64,000 bases of DNA, taken from positions 930,001-994,000 of the forward strand of contig NZ_JANUGZ010000001.1 in assembly GCF_024753205.1 (NCBI RefSeq), given 5' to 3'. The position numbers and the translations under genes were made by a program. Position 1 is the first letter of the stretch. Each line of letters starts with the position of its first letter. Below the pieces are notes generated by a model. The model saw only the letters and a list, made by a program, of their open reading frames with translations, searched no databases and had not been told where the DNA came from. This DNA comes from Massilia aurea (lineage in GTDB: Bacteria; Pseudomonadota; Gammaproteobacteria; Burkholderiales; Burkholderiaceae_D). Below are positions 7,968 to 16,559 of the stretch, piece by piece.

Positions 7968-9941
7968 ATGATCCGTATCCAGAACGTCAGCCTGATGCGC
8001 GGCACCAAGCCGCTGCTCGTCGATGCCGACCTGACCCTCAACCCGGGCGACAAGATCGGCCTGATCGGCGCCAACGGCGCCGGCAAATCGAGCCTGTTCG
8101 GCATGCTCCGTAACGAGCTGCACCCGGACCAGGGCCAGATCGACTTCCCGGCCAAATGGCGCATGGCATACGTGGCGCAAGAGACGCCAGCGCTGGACCG
8201 CGCGGCGCTCGATTACGCGATCGACGGCGACGTCGGCCTGCGCAAGCTCCAGGCCGAGCTGGAAGAACTGGAATCGCACCCGGACGTCGACGCCCACGGC
8301 ATGCGCCTGGGCGAGCTGCACGGCATGCTGGCCGATGCCGATGGCTACACGGTGCAGTCGCGCGGCGAACAGCTGCTGCTGGGCCTGGGCTTTTCGCTGG
8401 CGCAGATGAACCAGCCGGTGGCGAGCTTCTCGGGCGGCTGGCGCATGCGCCTGAACCTGGCGCAGGCGCTGATGTGCCCGTCCGACCTCTTGCTGCTCGA
8501 TGAACCGACCAACCACCTGGATCTGGATGCGATCATCTGGCTCGAAGACTGGCTCAAGCGCTACACGGGCACCCTGATCATCATTTCCCACGATCGCGAC
8601 TTCCTCGACGAAGTCGTCAACGTGATCGTGCACATCGACGAGCGCAAGCTGAAGCGCTACACGGCCAACTACTCGGGCTTCGAGCGCCAGCGCGCCGCCC
8701 AGATGATCCTGGCCGCCGGCGCACTCGAGAAGCAACAGCGCCAGCGCGCCCACCTCGAGTCGTTCGTCAACCGCTTCAAGGCGCAGGCCTCCAAGGCACG
8801 CCAGGCCCAGAGCCGCATGAAGGCCCTGGCCAAGATGGAAGAGCTGGCGCCGCTGCGCGCCGCGGCCGAGTTCTCGTTCGACTTCCGCGAGCCGCTGTCG
8901 GCCCCGAATCCGCTGCTGGTGCTCGACAAAGTCGATGCCGGCTACTTCCTGCTCGACGAGCACGGCGACAAGGTCGGCAAGAAAACCATCGTCAACCACA
9001 TTGACTTTTCGCTGACCATCGGCCAGCGCATTGGCCTGTTGGGTGTGAACGGCGCCGGTAAATCGACGCTGATCAAGACCATCGCCGGCGAGCTGATGCC
9101 GCTGACCGGCGAAGCGACCATTGGTAAAGGCCTGTCGATCGGCTACTTCGCCCAGCACCAGGTCGAGATGCTGCGCCACGATGAATCGCCGCTGTGGCAC
9201 CTGGCCAAGATCGCGCCGACGGTGCGCGAGCAGGAACTGCGCAACTTCCTGGGCAGCTTCAACTTCCCGGGCGATATGGTGACCAGCTCGATCAAGCCGT
9301 TCTCGGGCGGCGAGAAGGCGCGCCTGGCGCTGGCCCTGATCGTCTGGCAGCGCCCTAACCTGCTGCTGCTCGATGAACCGACCAACCACCTGGACCTGGA
9401 AACACGCGAGGCGCTGACGATGGCGCTGGCGCAGTTCGAAGGCACGCTGATCGTCGTGTCCCATGATCGCCACCTGCTGCGCGCGACGACCGATGAATTC
9501 ATCATCGTCGCCGACGGTCGTCTGCAACCATTTGACGGCGACCTGGACGACTACAAGGACTGGCTGTTCAAGACCAAGCTGGGCAAAGGCACCGACATCC
9601 TGCCGCTGGCCAAGGCCGCTGCGCCCGTCGCGCCGGTGCCGAGCGCCACGCCGGCCGAGCGCAAGGAACAAAAGCGCCTGGGCGCCGAAGAACGCCAGCG
9701 CAACGCCGCGCAGCGCAAACCGATCGAGAACAAGGTCAAGCGTCTGGACGAGCAGATGGCCAAGCTGCAGGCCAAGAAGGCCACGATCGATGCCGCCCTG
9801 CTCGACCCGACGATCTACGATGCGCAGAACAAGGATCGCCTCAAGACGCTGGTGGCCGACCAGGCATTCGTGGCGCGCGATCTGGAAACGTTCGAGATGG
9901 AGTGGCTGGAATTGCAGGAACAGCTGGAAGCGCTGGCGTAA
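7968..9941 (+). CDS. ABC-F family ATP-binding protein, YheS-type
   Basis: ABC-F proteins are soluble twin-cassette ATPases that act on the ribosome rather than in transport; YheS-like members are thought to relieve stalled or non-productive translation complexes. The 657-aa protein has cassette 1 with GANGAGKSS, signature FSGGWRMRLNLAQAL and LLLLDEPTNHLDLDA. An interdomain helical linker with the Lys/Arg- and Gln-rich stretch near residues 245-290 follows, then cassette 2 with GVNGAGKST, FSGGEKARLALAL and LLLLDEPTNHLDLET. After ~560 comes a charged coiled-coil tail. Residue order, including FPAKWRMAYVAQETPAL, matches E. coli YheS closely. I place the start at ATG 7968: the frame is open 54 codons further upstream, but those codons translate the intergenic repeat. 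Confidence 0.92.
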   Translation: MIRIQNVSLMRGTKPLLVDADLTLNPGDKIGLIGANGAGKSSLFGMLRNELHPDQGQIDFPAKWRMAYVAQETPALDRAALDYAIDGDVGLRKLQAELEELESHPDVDAHGMRLGELHGMLADADGYTVQSRGEQLLLGLGFSLAQMNQPVASFSGGWRMRLNLAQALMCPSDLLLLDEPTNHLDLDAIIWLEDWLKRYTGTLIIISHDRDFLDEVVNVIVHIDERKLKRYTANYSGFERQRAAQMILAAGALEKQQRQRAHLESFVNRFKAQASKARQAQSRMKALAKMEELAPLRAAAEFSFDFREPLSAPNPLLVLDKVDAGYFLLDEHGDKVGKKTIVNHIDFSLTIGQRIGLLGVNGAGKSTLIKTIAGELMPLTGEATIGKGLSIGYFAQHQVEMLRHDESPLWHLAKIAPTVREQELRNFLGSFNFPGDMVTSSIKPFSGGEKARLALALIVWQRPNLLLLDEPTNHLDLETREALTMALAQFEGTLIVVSHDRHLLRATTDEFIIVADGRLQPFDGDLDDYKDWLFKTKLGKGTDILPLAKAAAPVAPVPSATPAERKEQKRLGAEERQRNAAQRKPIENKVKRLDEQMAKLQAKKATIDAALLDPTIYDAQNKDRLKTLVADQAFVARDLETFEMEWLELQEQLEALA

Positions 9942-9959
9942 GCTGGCAGTACCACGCCG

Positions 9960-10442
9960 TCAGGCGGCCCGGAGCGGCCGCCGCGGCGACAACGACATCA
10001 GGCCATCGATGTCGATCAACACGACGCACCGGCCGTCGATGCGGGCAATGCCGATCAGGTAACTGGCGCCTGCTTCGCCCGGGACGGTTTGCACGGCCTC
10101 CGGGCGCACGTGCACGATGCCCGTCACTCCTTCCACCACCATTCCCACCAGGCCGCTCGACAGGCGCAGGATGATCACGTCGGTGTCCGGGTGCACCACA
10201 CCGCCGTGCGCATCCACTACTTGGGTAGCAGTGGTACGCATGTCGATCACTGGCAGGATCACGCCATGCGACAGCGCCACGCCGCCGATGATGTCGCCGT
10301 CTTCGGCGAAGCGTTCGAGGGACTTGAGCAGTTTGAGTTCTTGCACGCGCGCGCAATCGAGTCCGTACTCCTGCCCGTCGAGCATGAAGCTGAGGTAATC
10401 CCGGGGTGCGCCAGACCGTGGCGCGCGCGATGTGGTGTGCAT
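9960..10442 (-). CDS. CheW-like chemotaxis coupling protein
   Basis: A 160-aa protein made of a single CheW domain, the SH3-like double barrel that couples chemoreceptors to CheA. It opens with DYLSFMLDGQEYGLDCARVQEL, continues with GGVALSHGVILPVIDMR (the conserved region around the RG.I.PVIDL motif) and VVEGVTGIVHV, and ends in GIARIDGRCVVLIDIDGLMS, all in the standard order. The Arg-Gly of the usual NLRG motif is replaced by Ser-His-Gly. There is no CheA, receptor or methyltransferase nearby. The neighbour is a FapA-like gene transcribed in the same direction from 12419, ending 99 nt upstream of this start. Could serve chemotaxis, twitching or a chemosensory c-di-GMP system. Confidence 0.9.
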   Translation of the reverse strand: MHTTSRAPRSGAPRDYLSFMLDGQEYGLDCARVQELKLLKSLERFAEDGDIIGGVALSHGVILPVIDMRTTATQVVDAHGGVVHPDTDVIILRLSSGLVGMVVEGVTGIVHVRPEAVQTVPGEAGASYLIGIARIDGRCVVLIDIDGLMSLSPRRPLRAA

Positions 10443-10541
10443 GGTGGATCCTTCGTCAGTCCGACCACCATCGTATGCCTGCCTCCCGGCCTGATGTTGA
10501 CTACCATCAATTCAGACTGGCCGCTCCCCGGGCGTGGGGGA

Positions 10542-12419
10542 TCACCCCATGGAGGTCGCGGATGCGGAATCCCAGGCCCAGGCGCCCTCGCGGCCGGCAT
10601 GCAGCAATTCGGTGCCGATGGCGTCGCGCAGGCGCAGCCGGATGTCGCGCGGCCCCTGGTCCCAGATGCAGCCAAGGTCCGGTTCGTACGGCAACGCGCG
10701 TACCTGCACCTCGCCGGCGATGGCCTCGAGCGCGATCTGCGCCGCGCCGACGCGGTCGTAGCGCTGCGCTTCCAGGCGACCCAGCACCGCCATCCCCGAC
10801 TGTCGTTCGGCGTCGAGCTTTTTTGCTTCGTCCGACAGGCGGCCAAGCTCCTTGAGCGCCGGCCCCGCGGCATCCGTCATGCGCTGGAATTGCGGTACCT
10901 GCTCGGGCTTGAGCACCAGGTCGCCGCTACGGATGCGCGGCGCGATCTTCAGGTAGGTGCTCAGGTGCGGCTGGGCCGTCAGCGTCTCGATCGATGCGCG
11001 GTGGCGCGCCGCGAGCTGGCCGAACTGGCCGATGCGCTCGCGCACCTGGGCCATCGCATCGTCGATGCGCGCGCAATCGGGCCGCAGCAGATACACCAGC
11101 ATCTCGCCCTGCTTCCACGGCGCGGCGTGGCCGATCCTGACGCGCCGGCCGGCAATCGCGCTACCTTCGGCGTGCGTGACCTCGACGTCGTCGCCCATGA
11201 TTTCGCAATTGATCGCGGTGTCGACCCGGATGCGGGCACCGGAAATCACGCAGTTCTCGGCCCGTCCCAGCACCACGTCGCCCCGGGCCGCCTGAATTGT
11301 CGCGCTGGAGGCCACGCCCAGCACGCGCACGCCGCCGTTCATGTTGCGCGCGCTGCCGCCAACCAGATTGCGCTCCAGGCGGATGGCGCCGCCGCGCGAG
11401 AGCACGTGGCCATACACGTTCGCATGCACGGTGATGCTGTCGCCTTCGATGGTGCGCTGCTCCTGGACTTCGCCGAATTCTTCGTAGTCGCCGCTCAGGT
11501 TCAGGTTGCCGGTGGTCCTGGCGCTGACGCCATCGCGGCTGACGATCTTGTCGGAGATGGCGATGCGGCTGCTGTCCGGGTCGACATTTAAAAAGCCGTC
11601 GCGGCGCGCGATCAAAAATTCACCGGCGGAGACGATGTCGATGCCGGTGCCTTCTCCGGCGTACGCGGCCAGGTCGAGGTCCGCCCCGATCTGGGCCAGA
11701 AGGGGGATGCCGGTCAGCTCAAAACCCGGGGTGCCCGCCGTGCGTGGCACCTTGCGCAGCAGGCGCGTCCCCATGCGCACTTGCGGGAAGCGGTTCTGGA
11801 AGCTCATGAGGTCGAGCTTGCCATTGGCCAGCTGGAGCGGCGCATTGCTGCGGTGCAGTTCGCTCGTGACTTCTTCGACGCGCGCGGCGTCGCCATCGAC
11901 GGGCGCCAGGCGGCGCGCCACCACGCAGCGGCCAGCCGCGCCCTTGCCGATGGCCTCGGCGATGGCGGTGACATCGGCGCCGAAGCGGATCCCCTTGATC
12001 CACAGGTCGGCGACGAATTCGTCGGCATCGAGCGCGGCTGGCCGCTCGCCTCCGTCGGGATCGGGCTCGAGCACCGGTTCGAAGTAGTACTCCGCCTGGC
12101 CGTCCGTGATTTTCGCTGACCGGTACAGCGCCTGGCGGGCCGGCGTGAACGGCAAGATGTGATTGGCGATGCACACCTGTACCCGGCCCGCAGCATCGCG
12201 TGGCAACGCCGGGCCATGGTCATACAGGGCTTTGATCAATATCGGGTAATCGAGCCCCGCCAGATAGTGACCGGCGCGCAGCAAGTTGTCGAGCGCCGCC
12301 GCGAGTGTCGTGCCGAGCGCTTCCGGGTTGGCATACACGCCGTCTTCGCGCTGGACGATGCAATGCTCGGGTCGGTCAGAGGCAAAGTGTGCTGCAGAAG
12401 ACAAGGCGACATCGGACAC
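10542..12419 (-). CDS. FapA/DUF342 family polymer-forming protein
   Basis: A 625-aa protein of the FapA (flagellar assembly protein A, DUF342) family. The N-terminal ~190 residues are the less conserved domain with EYYFEPVLEPDPDGG. From ~190 to 430 runs the right-handed beta-helix core that defines the family, with repeats such as DGFLNVDPDSSRIAISDKIVS, VTVHANVYGHVLSRGG, LVGGSARNMNGGVRVLGVASSATIQAARGDVVLGRAENCVISG and AEGSAIAGRRVRIGHA. A helical, coiled-coil-like segment follows (~450-560). In Vibrio a homologue helps polar targeting and flagellar function; the role here is unknown because no flagellar genes are in view. It precedes the CheW-like gene in the same direction. Confidence 0.87.
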   Translation of the reverse strand: MSDVALSSAAHFASDRPEHCIVQREDGVYANPEALGTTLAAALDNLLRAGHYLAGLDYPILIKALYDHGPALPRDAAGRVQVCIANHILPFTPARQALYRSAKITDGQAEYYFEPVLEPDPDGGERPAALDADEFVADLWIKGIRFGADVTAIAEAIGKGAAGRCVVARRLAPVDGDAARVEEVTSELHRSNAPLQLANGKLDLMSFQNRFPQVRMGTRLLRKVPRTAGTPGFELTGIPLLAQIGADLDLAAYAGEGTGIDIVSAGEFLIARRDGFLNVDPDSSRIAISDKIVSRDGVSARTTGNLNLSGDYEEFGEVQEQRTIEGDSITVHANVYGHVLSRGGAIRLERNLVGGSARNMNGGVRVLGVASSATIQAARGDVVLGRAENCVISGARIRVDTAINCEIMGDDVEVTHAEGSAIAGRRVRIGHAAPWKQGEMLVYLLRPDCARIDDAMAQVRERIGQFGQLAARHRASIETLTAQPHLSTYLKIAPRIRSGDLVLKPEQVPQFQRMTDAAGPALKELGRLSDEAKKLDAERQSGMAVLGRLEAQRYDRVGAAQIALEAIAGEVQVRALPYEPDLGCIWDQGPRDIRLRLRDAIGTELLHAGREGAWAWDSASATSMG

Positions 12420-12614
12420 GTTTGCGCTCCAGGGGACGAGTACTGTTGACGACGAACCTTACCAACAGTAAGGCGTCCGCCAACATAGCATGTTGCGCTA
12501 ATTAAATAAACATATAGCAATATTATTTGCGAAAAAGAAAATGGACACAGTTGCGCCCGGGAATGTCAACCTACGCCAGCGTCGTGCGTTGAGAGCCATC
12601 AAACGCCAGACGCA

Positions 12615-12639
12615 ACAACGGCGCCTCTGGCGCCGTTGT
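12615..12639 (-). terminator. Hairpin downstream of the small secreted-protein gene
   Basis: An 11-bp perfect stem (ACAACGGCGCC/GGCGCCGTTGT) with a 3-nt loop sits 21 nt past the stop of the minus-strand gene ending at 12661. The tail on the minus strand is only weakly T-rich (TGCGTCTGG), so termination efficiency is uncertain. Confidence 0.5.
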
Positions 12640-12660
12640 CTTTACTGAAGCGGCCGCAGT

Positions 12661-13026
12661 TCAGCGGCGGCGCGAATTTGGATACAGATCCGCACCTTCC
12701 TTGATCTGGCGGCGCAGGTCGCGCCGCTCGTCCGGCGACAGGCGTCCGCGCGGCCGCTCTTCGCGCGCCGTGTCCTGCTGGACCTCGGCATTGCGGCGGC
12801 CCTGCTCGCGCACTTCAAATGCGCGTGCGTCGCGCTGGGCCTGCATCTCGTAACGCTCGCGCGCCTGGACGTCATCGCTGCGGCGGTTGCGGTCCTGGTC
12901 CTGGGCCAATGCACCGGCGCCAGTTGCTGCAAGCGCGCAGGCGAAAACACCAAGGCGCACAAGCCGGGCGAACCGGCCGCGAGCGGTGCCGGGTGCTGCT
13001 GGATTGTCGTTGAGCGCGTGGTTCAT
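12661..13026 (-). CDS. Small secreted Arg-rich hypothetical protein
   Basis: 121 aa. The N-terminus (MNHALNDNPAAPGTARGRF) leads into a hydrophobic stretch, LVRLGVFACALAATGAGALAQ, that reads as a Sec signal peptide with cleavage near ALA-Q (residue ~41). The mature part is highly charged (many Arg, Asp, Glu, Gln) and ends in LSPDERRDLRRQIKEGADLY, a motif I associate with small periplasmic proteins of Oxalobacteraceae but cannot assign a function. The frame is open 70 codons further upstream; ATG 13026 is preferred because it is followed by the signal peptide and preceded by GAGGAA. It is divergent from ompR, with ~200 bp between. Confidence 0.72.
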   Translation of the reverse strand: MNHALNDNPAAPGTARGRFARLVRLGVFACALAATGAGALAQDQDRNRRSDDVQARERYEMQAQRDARAFEVREQGRRNAEVQQDTAREERPRGRLSPDERRDLRRQIKEGADLYPNSRRR

Positions 13027-13226
13027 GGTGTTCCTCTTCCGTGATGCCTGATAAACGGATAAGCTGTGTTGATCACTTGACGCCAGTGTAGGTTGATAGC
13101 GGAGGCGGGGTAAGAGTAATTGGGTAAAGTTTGTAACACATTGTAATGGCTGAGCTGAGTCGTGCCTGCGGCGCAGCCATAAGAAGTTACCATAGCGACA
13201 TTCATCTGACAATTCTGGACAGTTCC

Positions 13227-13994
13227 ATGACTTCATCGACTTCGAACATTAACGTGGGTACCGGCACGCAGGGCGGCCACTCCGCCAAGATCATGGTCGT
13301 GGATGACGACGTGCGCCTGCGCGATCTGCTGCGCCGCTATCTGACCGAACAGGGTTTTCAGGTCGTGACCGCCGAAAGCGCGCCGGCCATGAACAAGCTC
13401 TGGCTGCGTGAACGCTATGACCTGCTCGTGCTCGACCTGATGCTGCCCGGCGAAGACGGCCTGTCGATCTGCCGCCGCCTGCGCGGCGCGGGCGACCAGA
13501 CTCCGATCATCATGCTGACCGCCAAGGGCGAAGACGTCGACCGCATCGTCGGCCTCGAAATGGGCGCCGACGACTACCTGCCCAAGCCGTTCAACCCGCG
13601 CGAACTGGTGGCCCGCATCGGCGCGGTGCTGCGCCGCAAAGGCCCCGACGAAATCCCGGGCGCGCCATCGGAAACCCCGCAAACCTTCGAGTTCGGCGAC
13701 TTCATCCTCGACCTGGGCACGCGCACGCTGAAGAAAAACGGCGAGACCGTGCCGTTGACCACCGGCGAATTCTCGGTGCTCAAGGTGTTTGCGCGCCATG
13801 CACGCCAGCCGCTGTCGCGCGAAAAGCTGATGGAACTGGCCCGCGGCCGCGAATACGAAGTGTTCGACCGCTCGCTCGACGTCCAGATCTCGCGCCTGCG
13901 CAAGCTGATCGAACCCGATCCGTCGAGCCCGCTGTACATCCAGACCGTCTGGGGCCTGGGCTATGTGTTCATCCCTGAGGGTCAGCCGCGCTAG
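13227..13994 (+). CDS. ompR: OmpR-family response regulator (OmpR)
   Basis: A 255-aa DNA-binding response regulator. The receiver domain (residues ~24-140) shows the acidic pocket MVVDDD, the phospho-acceptor Asp in LLVLDLMLPGEDGL, the conserved Thr in IIMLTAKGED and the Lys in DYLPKPF. The C-terminal winged helix (~160-250) has TTGEFSVLKVFARHARQPLSREKLMELARGREYEVFDRSLDVQISRLRKLIEPDPSSP and QTVWGLGYVFIP, characteristic of OmpR itself. ATG 13227 follows a stretch that is not family-like. The envZ gene starts inside its stop codon, so the pair is coupled. In relatives this pair senses osmotic or acid conditions and controls porins. Confidence 0.93.
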   Translation: MTSSTSNINVGTGTQGGHSAKIMVVDDDVRLRDLLRRYLTEQGFQVVTAESAPAMNKLWLRERYDLLVLDLMLPGEDGLSICRRLRGAGDQTPIIMLTAKGEDVDRIVGLEMGADDYLPKPFNPRELVARIGAVLRRKGPDEIPGAPSETPQTFEFGDFILDLGTRTLKKNGETVPLTTGEFSVLKVFARHARQPLSREKLMELARGREYEVFDRSLDVQISRLRKLIEPDPSSPLYIQTVWGLGYVFIPEGQPR

Positions 13995-15379
13995 TGAAGC
14001 CTCCTGCATTTACGTCGCTCGCGGCGGCGCATCGCGCCGTGCGCTTTGCCTGGTTCAAGAGCGGCCTGTTCTGGCGCACGTTCTTCCTGATGTCGGTGCT
14101 CACTGCCGTCTCGATGGGCGCCTGGATCGGCATGATCAACGTCTACCAGCGCGGCCCGCAAGTGCAGCAAACGGCCGAAACGGTCGTGTCCGTCGTCACC
14201 ATCACCAAGGCCGCGCTGACGCACTCGGCGCCCGACCTGCGGCTCGAACTGCTGCTCGAACTGGCCTCGAACGAAGGCATCCGCATCTTCACGCTCGAAG
14301 ACACGGACATCATCGATCCGCCGCCGCACAATCCCCTGATGCCCGAAATCGCCGCCATCGTGCGCGAGCGACTCGGCGCCGACACCCGCTTTTCCAGCGG
14401 CGTGAACGGCGTGCCCGGCTTCTATATCAGCTTCAATATCGAAGACGACAAATATTGGTTGATGCTCGAGCGCGAACGCCTCGCGGGCCTGACGCGCGTG
14501 CAGTGGCTCGGCTGGGCGGTGGTGGTCGGCCTGCTGTCGGTGCTGGGCGCGGCACTGATCTCGAGCCTCGTCAACCGGCCGCTGGCGCGCCTGACGTCCG
14601 CCGCGCGCGCCATCGCCAAGGGCGAGCGCCCGGCGCGGCTGCCCGAAAAAGGGTCGCAAGAAATCATCGAAGCCAATCGCAGCTTCAACCAGATGGTCGA
14701 AGACCTGGCCCAGGTCGAGAAGGACCGCGCGGTGATCCTGGCCGGCATTTCGCACGATTTGCGCACGCCGCTCGCGCGCATGGGCCTCGAGGTCGAAATG
14801 GCCAACCTGTCGCAGGAAGCGCGCGACGGCATGCAGTCGGACATCGCGCAGATGGACGCCATCATCGGCCAGTTCCTCGACTACGCCAAGCCGACCGAAG
14901 CAGCAACGTTCGTGCCGGTGGATCTGTCCGAGCTACTGGCGGACATCGGCCACCACGCGGGCCGCATCCCGAGCCTGCGCATCAGGACCGACCTGGTGCC
15001 GGACGTGCACGTGCAGGGCAACGCCACCGACCTGCGGCGCGTGATCAACAACATCATCGAGAATGCGCGCCGTTACGGCGTCACGCCGGGACAGGACTAC
15101 ACCGAGATCGACATCGTGCTGCGCGTGAAAGCAACGGGCCACGGGCGGCGCGCCGTGATCGAGATCGGCGACCATGGCGTCGGCGTGCCGGCGGACCAGA
15201 TCGCGCAACTGATGAAGCCATTCACGCGGCTGGACAGCGCGCGCGGCCAGGCCAACGGCGCCGGGCTGGGCCTGGCCATCGTCGAACGGGTGCTCACGCG
15301 CCACAATGCGGGGCTCGAAGTGAGCAACCGCGACGGTGGCGGGTTCCTGCTGCAGGTGGCGTTGCCGCTGGCGGCCTGA
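13994..15379 (+). CDS. envZ: EnvZ-type osmosensor histidine kinase
   Basis: A 461-aa inner-membrane histidine kinase. The first transmembrane segment is near residues 24-48 (LFWRTFFLMSVLTAVSMGAWIGMI), followed by a ~110-residue periplasmic sensor and a second transmembrane segment near 170-193 (WLGWAVVVGLLSVLGAALISSLV). A HAMP linker begins with NRPLARL, the H-box is AGISHDLRTPLARM, the N-box NNIIENARRYG, and the G-boxes GDHGVGVP and GAGLGLAIVERV. GTG 13994 shares one base with the ompR stop, giving tight coupling. The H-box sequence and pairing with OmpR support EnvZ; the signal sensed is not visible. Confidence 0.92.
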   Translation: MKPPAFTSLAAAHRAVRFAWFKSGLFWRTFFLMSVLTAVSMGAWIGMINVYQRGPQVQQTAETVVSVVTITKAALTHSAPDLRLELLLELASNEGIRIFTLEDTDIIDPPPHNPLMPEIAAIVRERLGADTRFSSGVNGVPGFYISFNIEDDKYWLMLERERLAGLTRVQWLGWAVVVGLLSVLGAALISSLVNRPLARLTSAARAIAKGERPARLPEKGSQEIIEANRSFNQMVEDLAQVEKDRAVILAGISHDLRTPLARMGLEVEMANLSQEARDGMQSDIAQMDAIIGQFLDYAKPTEAATFVPVDLSELLADIGHHAGRIPSLRIRTDLVPDVHVQGNATDLRRVINNIIENARRYGVTPGQDYTEIDIVLRVKATGHGRRAVIEIGDHGVGVPADQIAQLMKPFTRLDSARGQANGAGLGLAIVERVLTRHNAGLEVSNRDGGGFLLQVALPLAA

Positions 15380-15391
15380 TAGTTCAGGGGG

Positions 15392-16360
15392 TCAAGCCCC
15401 GATCAGGCTCGCGAAGCGGGCCAGATCGATATTCCCGCCGCTGACCAGCACGCCGATCCGCTTGCCCCGCAAGCTGTCCTTCATCTTGCGCGCGGCCGCA
15501 AAGCCCAGACAGCCCGTCGGCTCCACGACGATCTTCATGCGCTCGGCAAAGAACCGCATGCATGCCACCAGTTCATCGTCGCTGACGGTCAGGATGTCGT
15601 CGACGTCGCGCTGGATGATCGGGAATGTCAGCTGCCCCAGGTGCTGCGTCTGCGCGCCATCGGCGATCGTGCGCGGCGTGTCGATGTGCACGATCTGCCC
15701 GGTACGGAACGACTGCTGGCCATCGTTGCCGGCTTCGGGCTCGACGCCGTACAGCAGGCACCCCGGCGACAAGGCGCGCGTGGCCAGTGCCGAGCCTGAC
15801 AGCAGTCCGCCACCGCCCAGGCACACGAAGAACGCGTCGAGCGGGCCGACCTCGTCGAACAGTTCCTTGGCCGCGGTGCCCTGCCCTGCAATCACGTCCG
15901 CGTGGTCGTATGGCGGGATCAGCGTCAGGCCGTCGCGCGCGGCCAGCGCGCGGCCGATCTGCTCGCGGTCTTCGGTATAGCGATCGTAGGTGACGACGGT
16001 GGCGCCATAGCCGCGCGTGGCGGCCACCTTCGCGGCCGGCGCGTCCTCGGGCATGATGATCGTGGCCGGGATCTCCAGCAGCCGCGCCGACAGCGCGATC
16101 GCCTGCGCGTGATTACCGGACGAGAACGCCACGACGCCGGCGCGCCGCTGCTCCGGGCTGAACCTGGCCAGCGCGTTGTAGCCGCCCCGGAACTTGAAGG
16201 CGCCCATGCGCTGCATGTTTTCGCACTTGAAGAATACCTCGGCGCCGAACTCCTCGTTGACGGTGCGCGAGGTCAGCACCGGCGTGCGGTGCGCGGCGCC
16301 TGCAATGCGTTCGGCGGCCTGGACGACATCGTCATACGTGGGAAGCTGGAGCATGGTCAT
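15392..16360 (-). CDS. PLP-dependent serine/threonine dehydratase family, likely threo-3-hydroxyaspartate ammonia-lyase
   Basis: A 322-aa fold-type II PLP enzyme. FKCENMQRMGAFKFRGGYNAL contains the PLP Lys (in FKFRG); SSGNHAQA is the asparagine loop holding the cofactor ring; CLGGGGLLSG is the phosphate-binding glycine loop; and GVLVSGGNIDL is the C-terminal motif with Ser near the pyridine nitrogen. There is no C-terminal ACT regulatory domain, so it is not biosynthetic IlvA. The short form opening with LPTYDDVVQAAERI resembles the group of threo-3-hydroxy-L-aspartate ammonia-lyases and serine racemases; catabolic threonine dehydratase is the alternative. It converges on envZ with a 12-nt gap. 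Start ATG 16360 has AAAGGA about 10 nt upstream. Confidence 0.85.
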   Translation of the reverse strand: MTMLQLPTYDDVVQAAERIAGAAHRTPVLTSRTVNEEFGAEVFFKCENMQRMGAFKFRGGYNALARFSPEQRRAGVVAFSSGNHAQAIALSARLLEIPATIIMPEDAPAAKVAATRGYGATVVTYDRYTEDREQIGRALAARDGLTLIPPYDHADVIAGQGTAAKELFDEVGPLDAFFVCLGGGGLLSGSALATRALSPGCLLYGVEPEAGNDGQQSFRTGQIVHIDTPRTIADGAQTQHLGQLTFPIIQRDVDDILTVSDDELVACMRFFAERMKIVVEPTGCLGFAAARKMKDSLRGKRIGVLVSGGNIDLARFASLIGA

Positions 16361-16559
16361 GCGGGTGGTCCTTTCAGGGGCATGGGTAAGGAAGGCGATG
16401 GCGCAGTCTATCGGCCACCCGGACGAACGTCAAACGCGTCGGCAAGGTGGCTGAACAATCGTATGCAGACGTTGCCAATTAGATAGTTTTACGATGTAAT
16501 TGTTGGTACAGTAACCGATCGTCCCAGGAGACGCCACGTTGCACACACCGAGGAAGCAT

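Noticed and set aside
7602-9671. 689-codon minus-strand frame opposite the prmB end and ABC-F gene
   Set aside because: Shadow of two ABC cassettes; residues mostly Arg, Gln, His and Val with no motif.
10089-11591. 500-codon plus-strand frame opposite the CheW and FapA genes
   Set aside because: Antisense to two conserved families; no recognisable domain and no ribosome-binding site.
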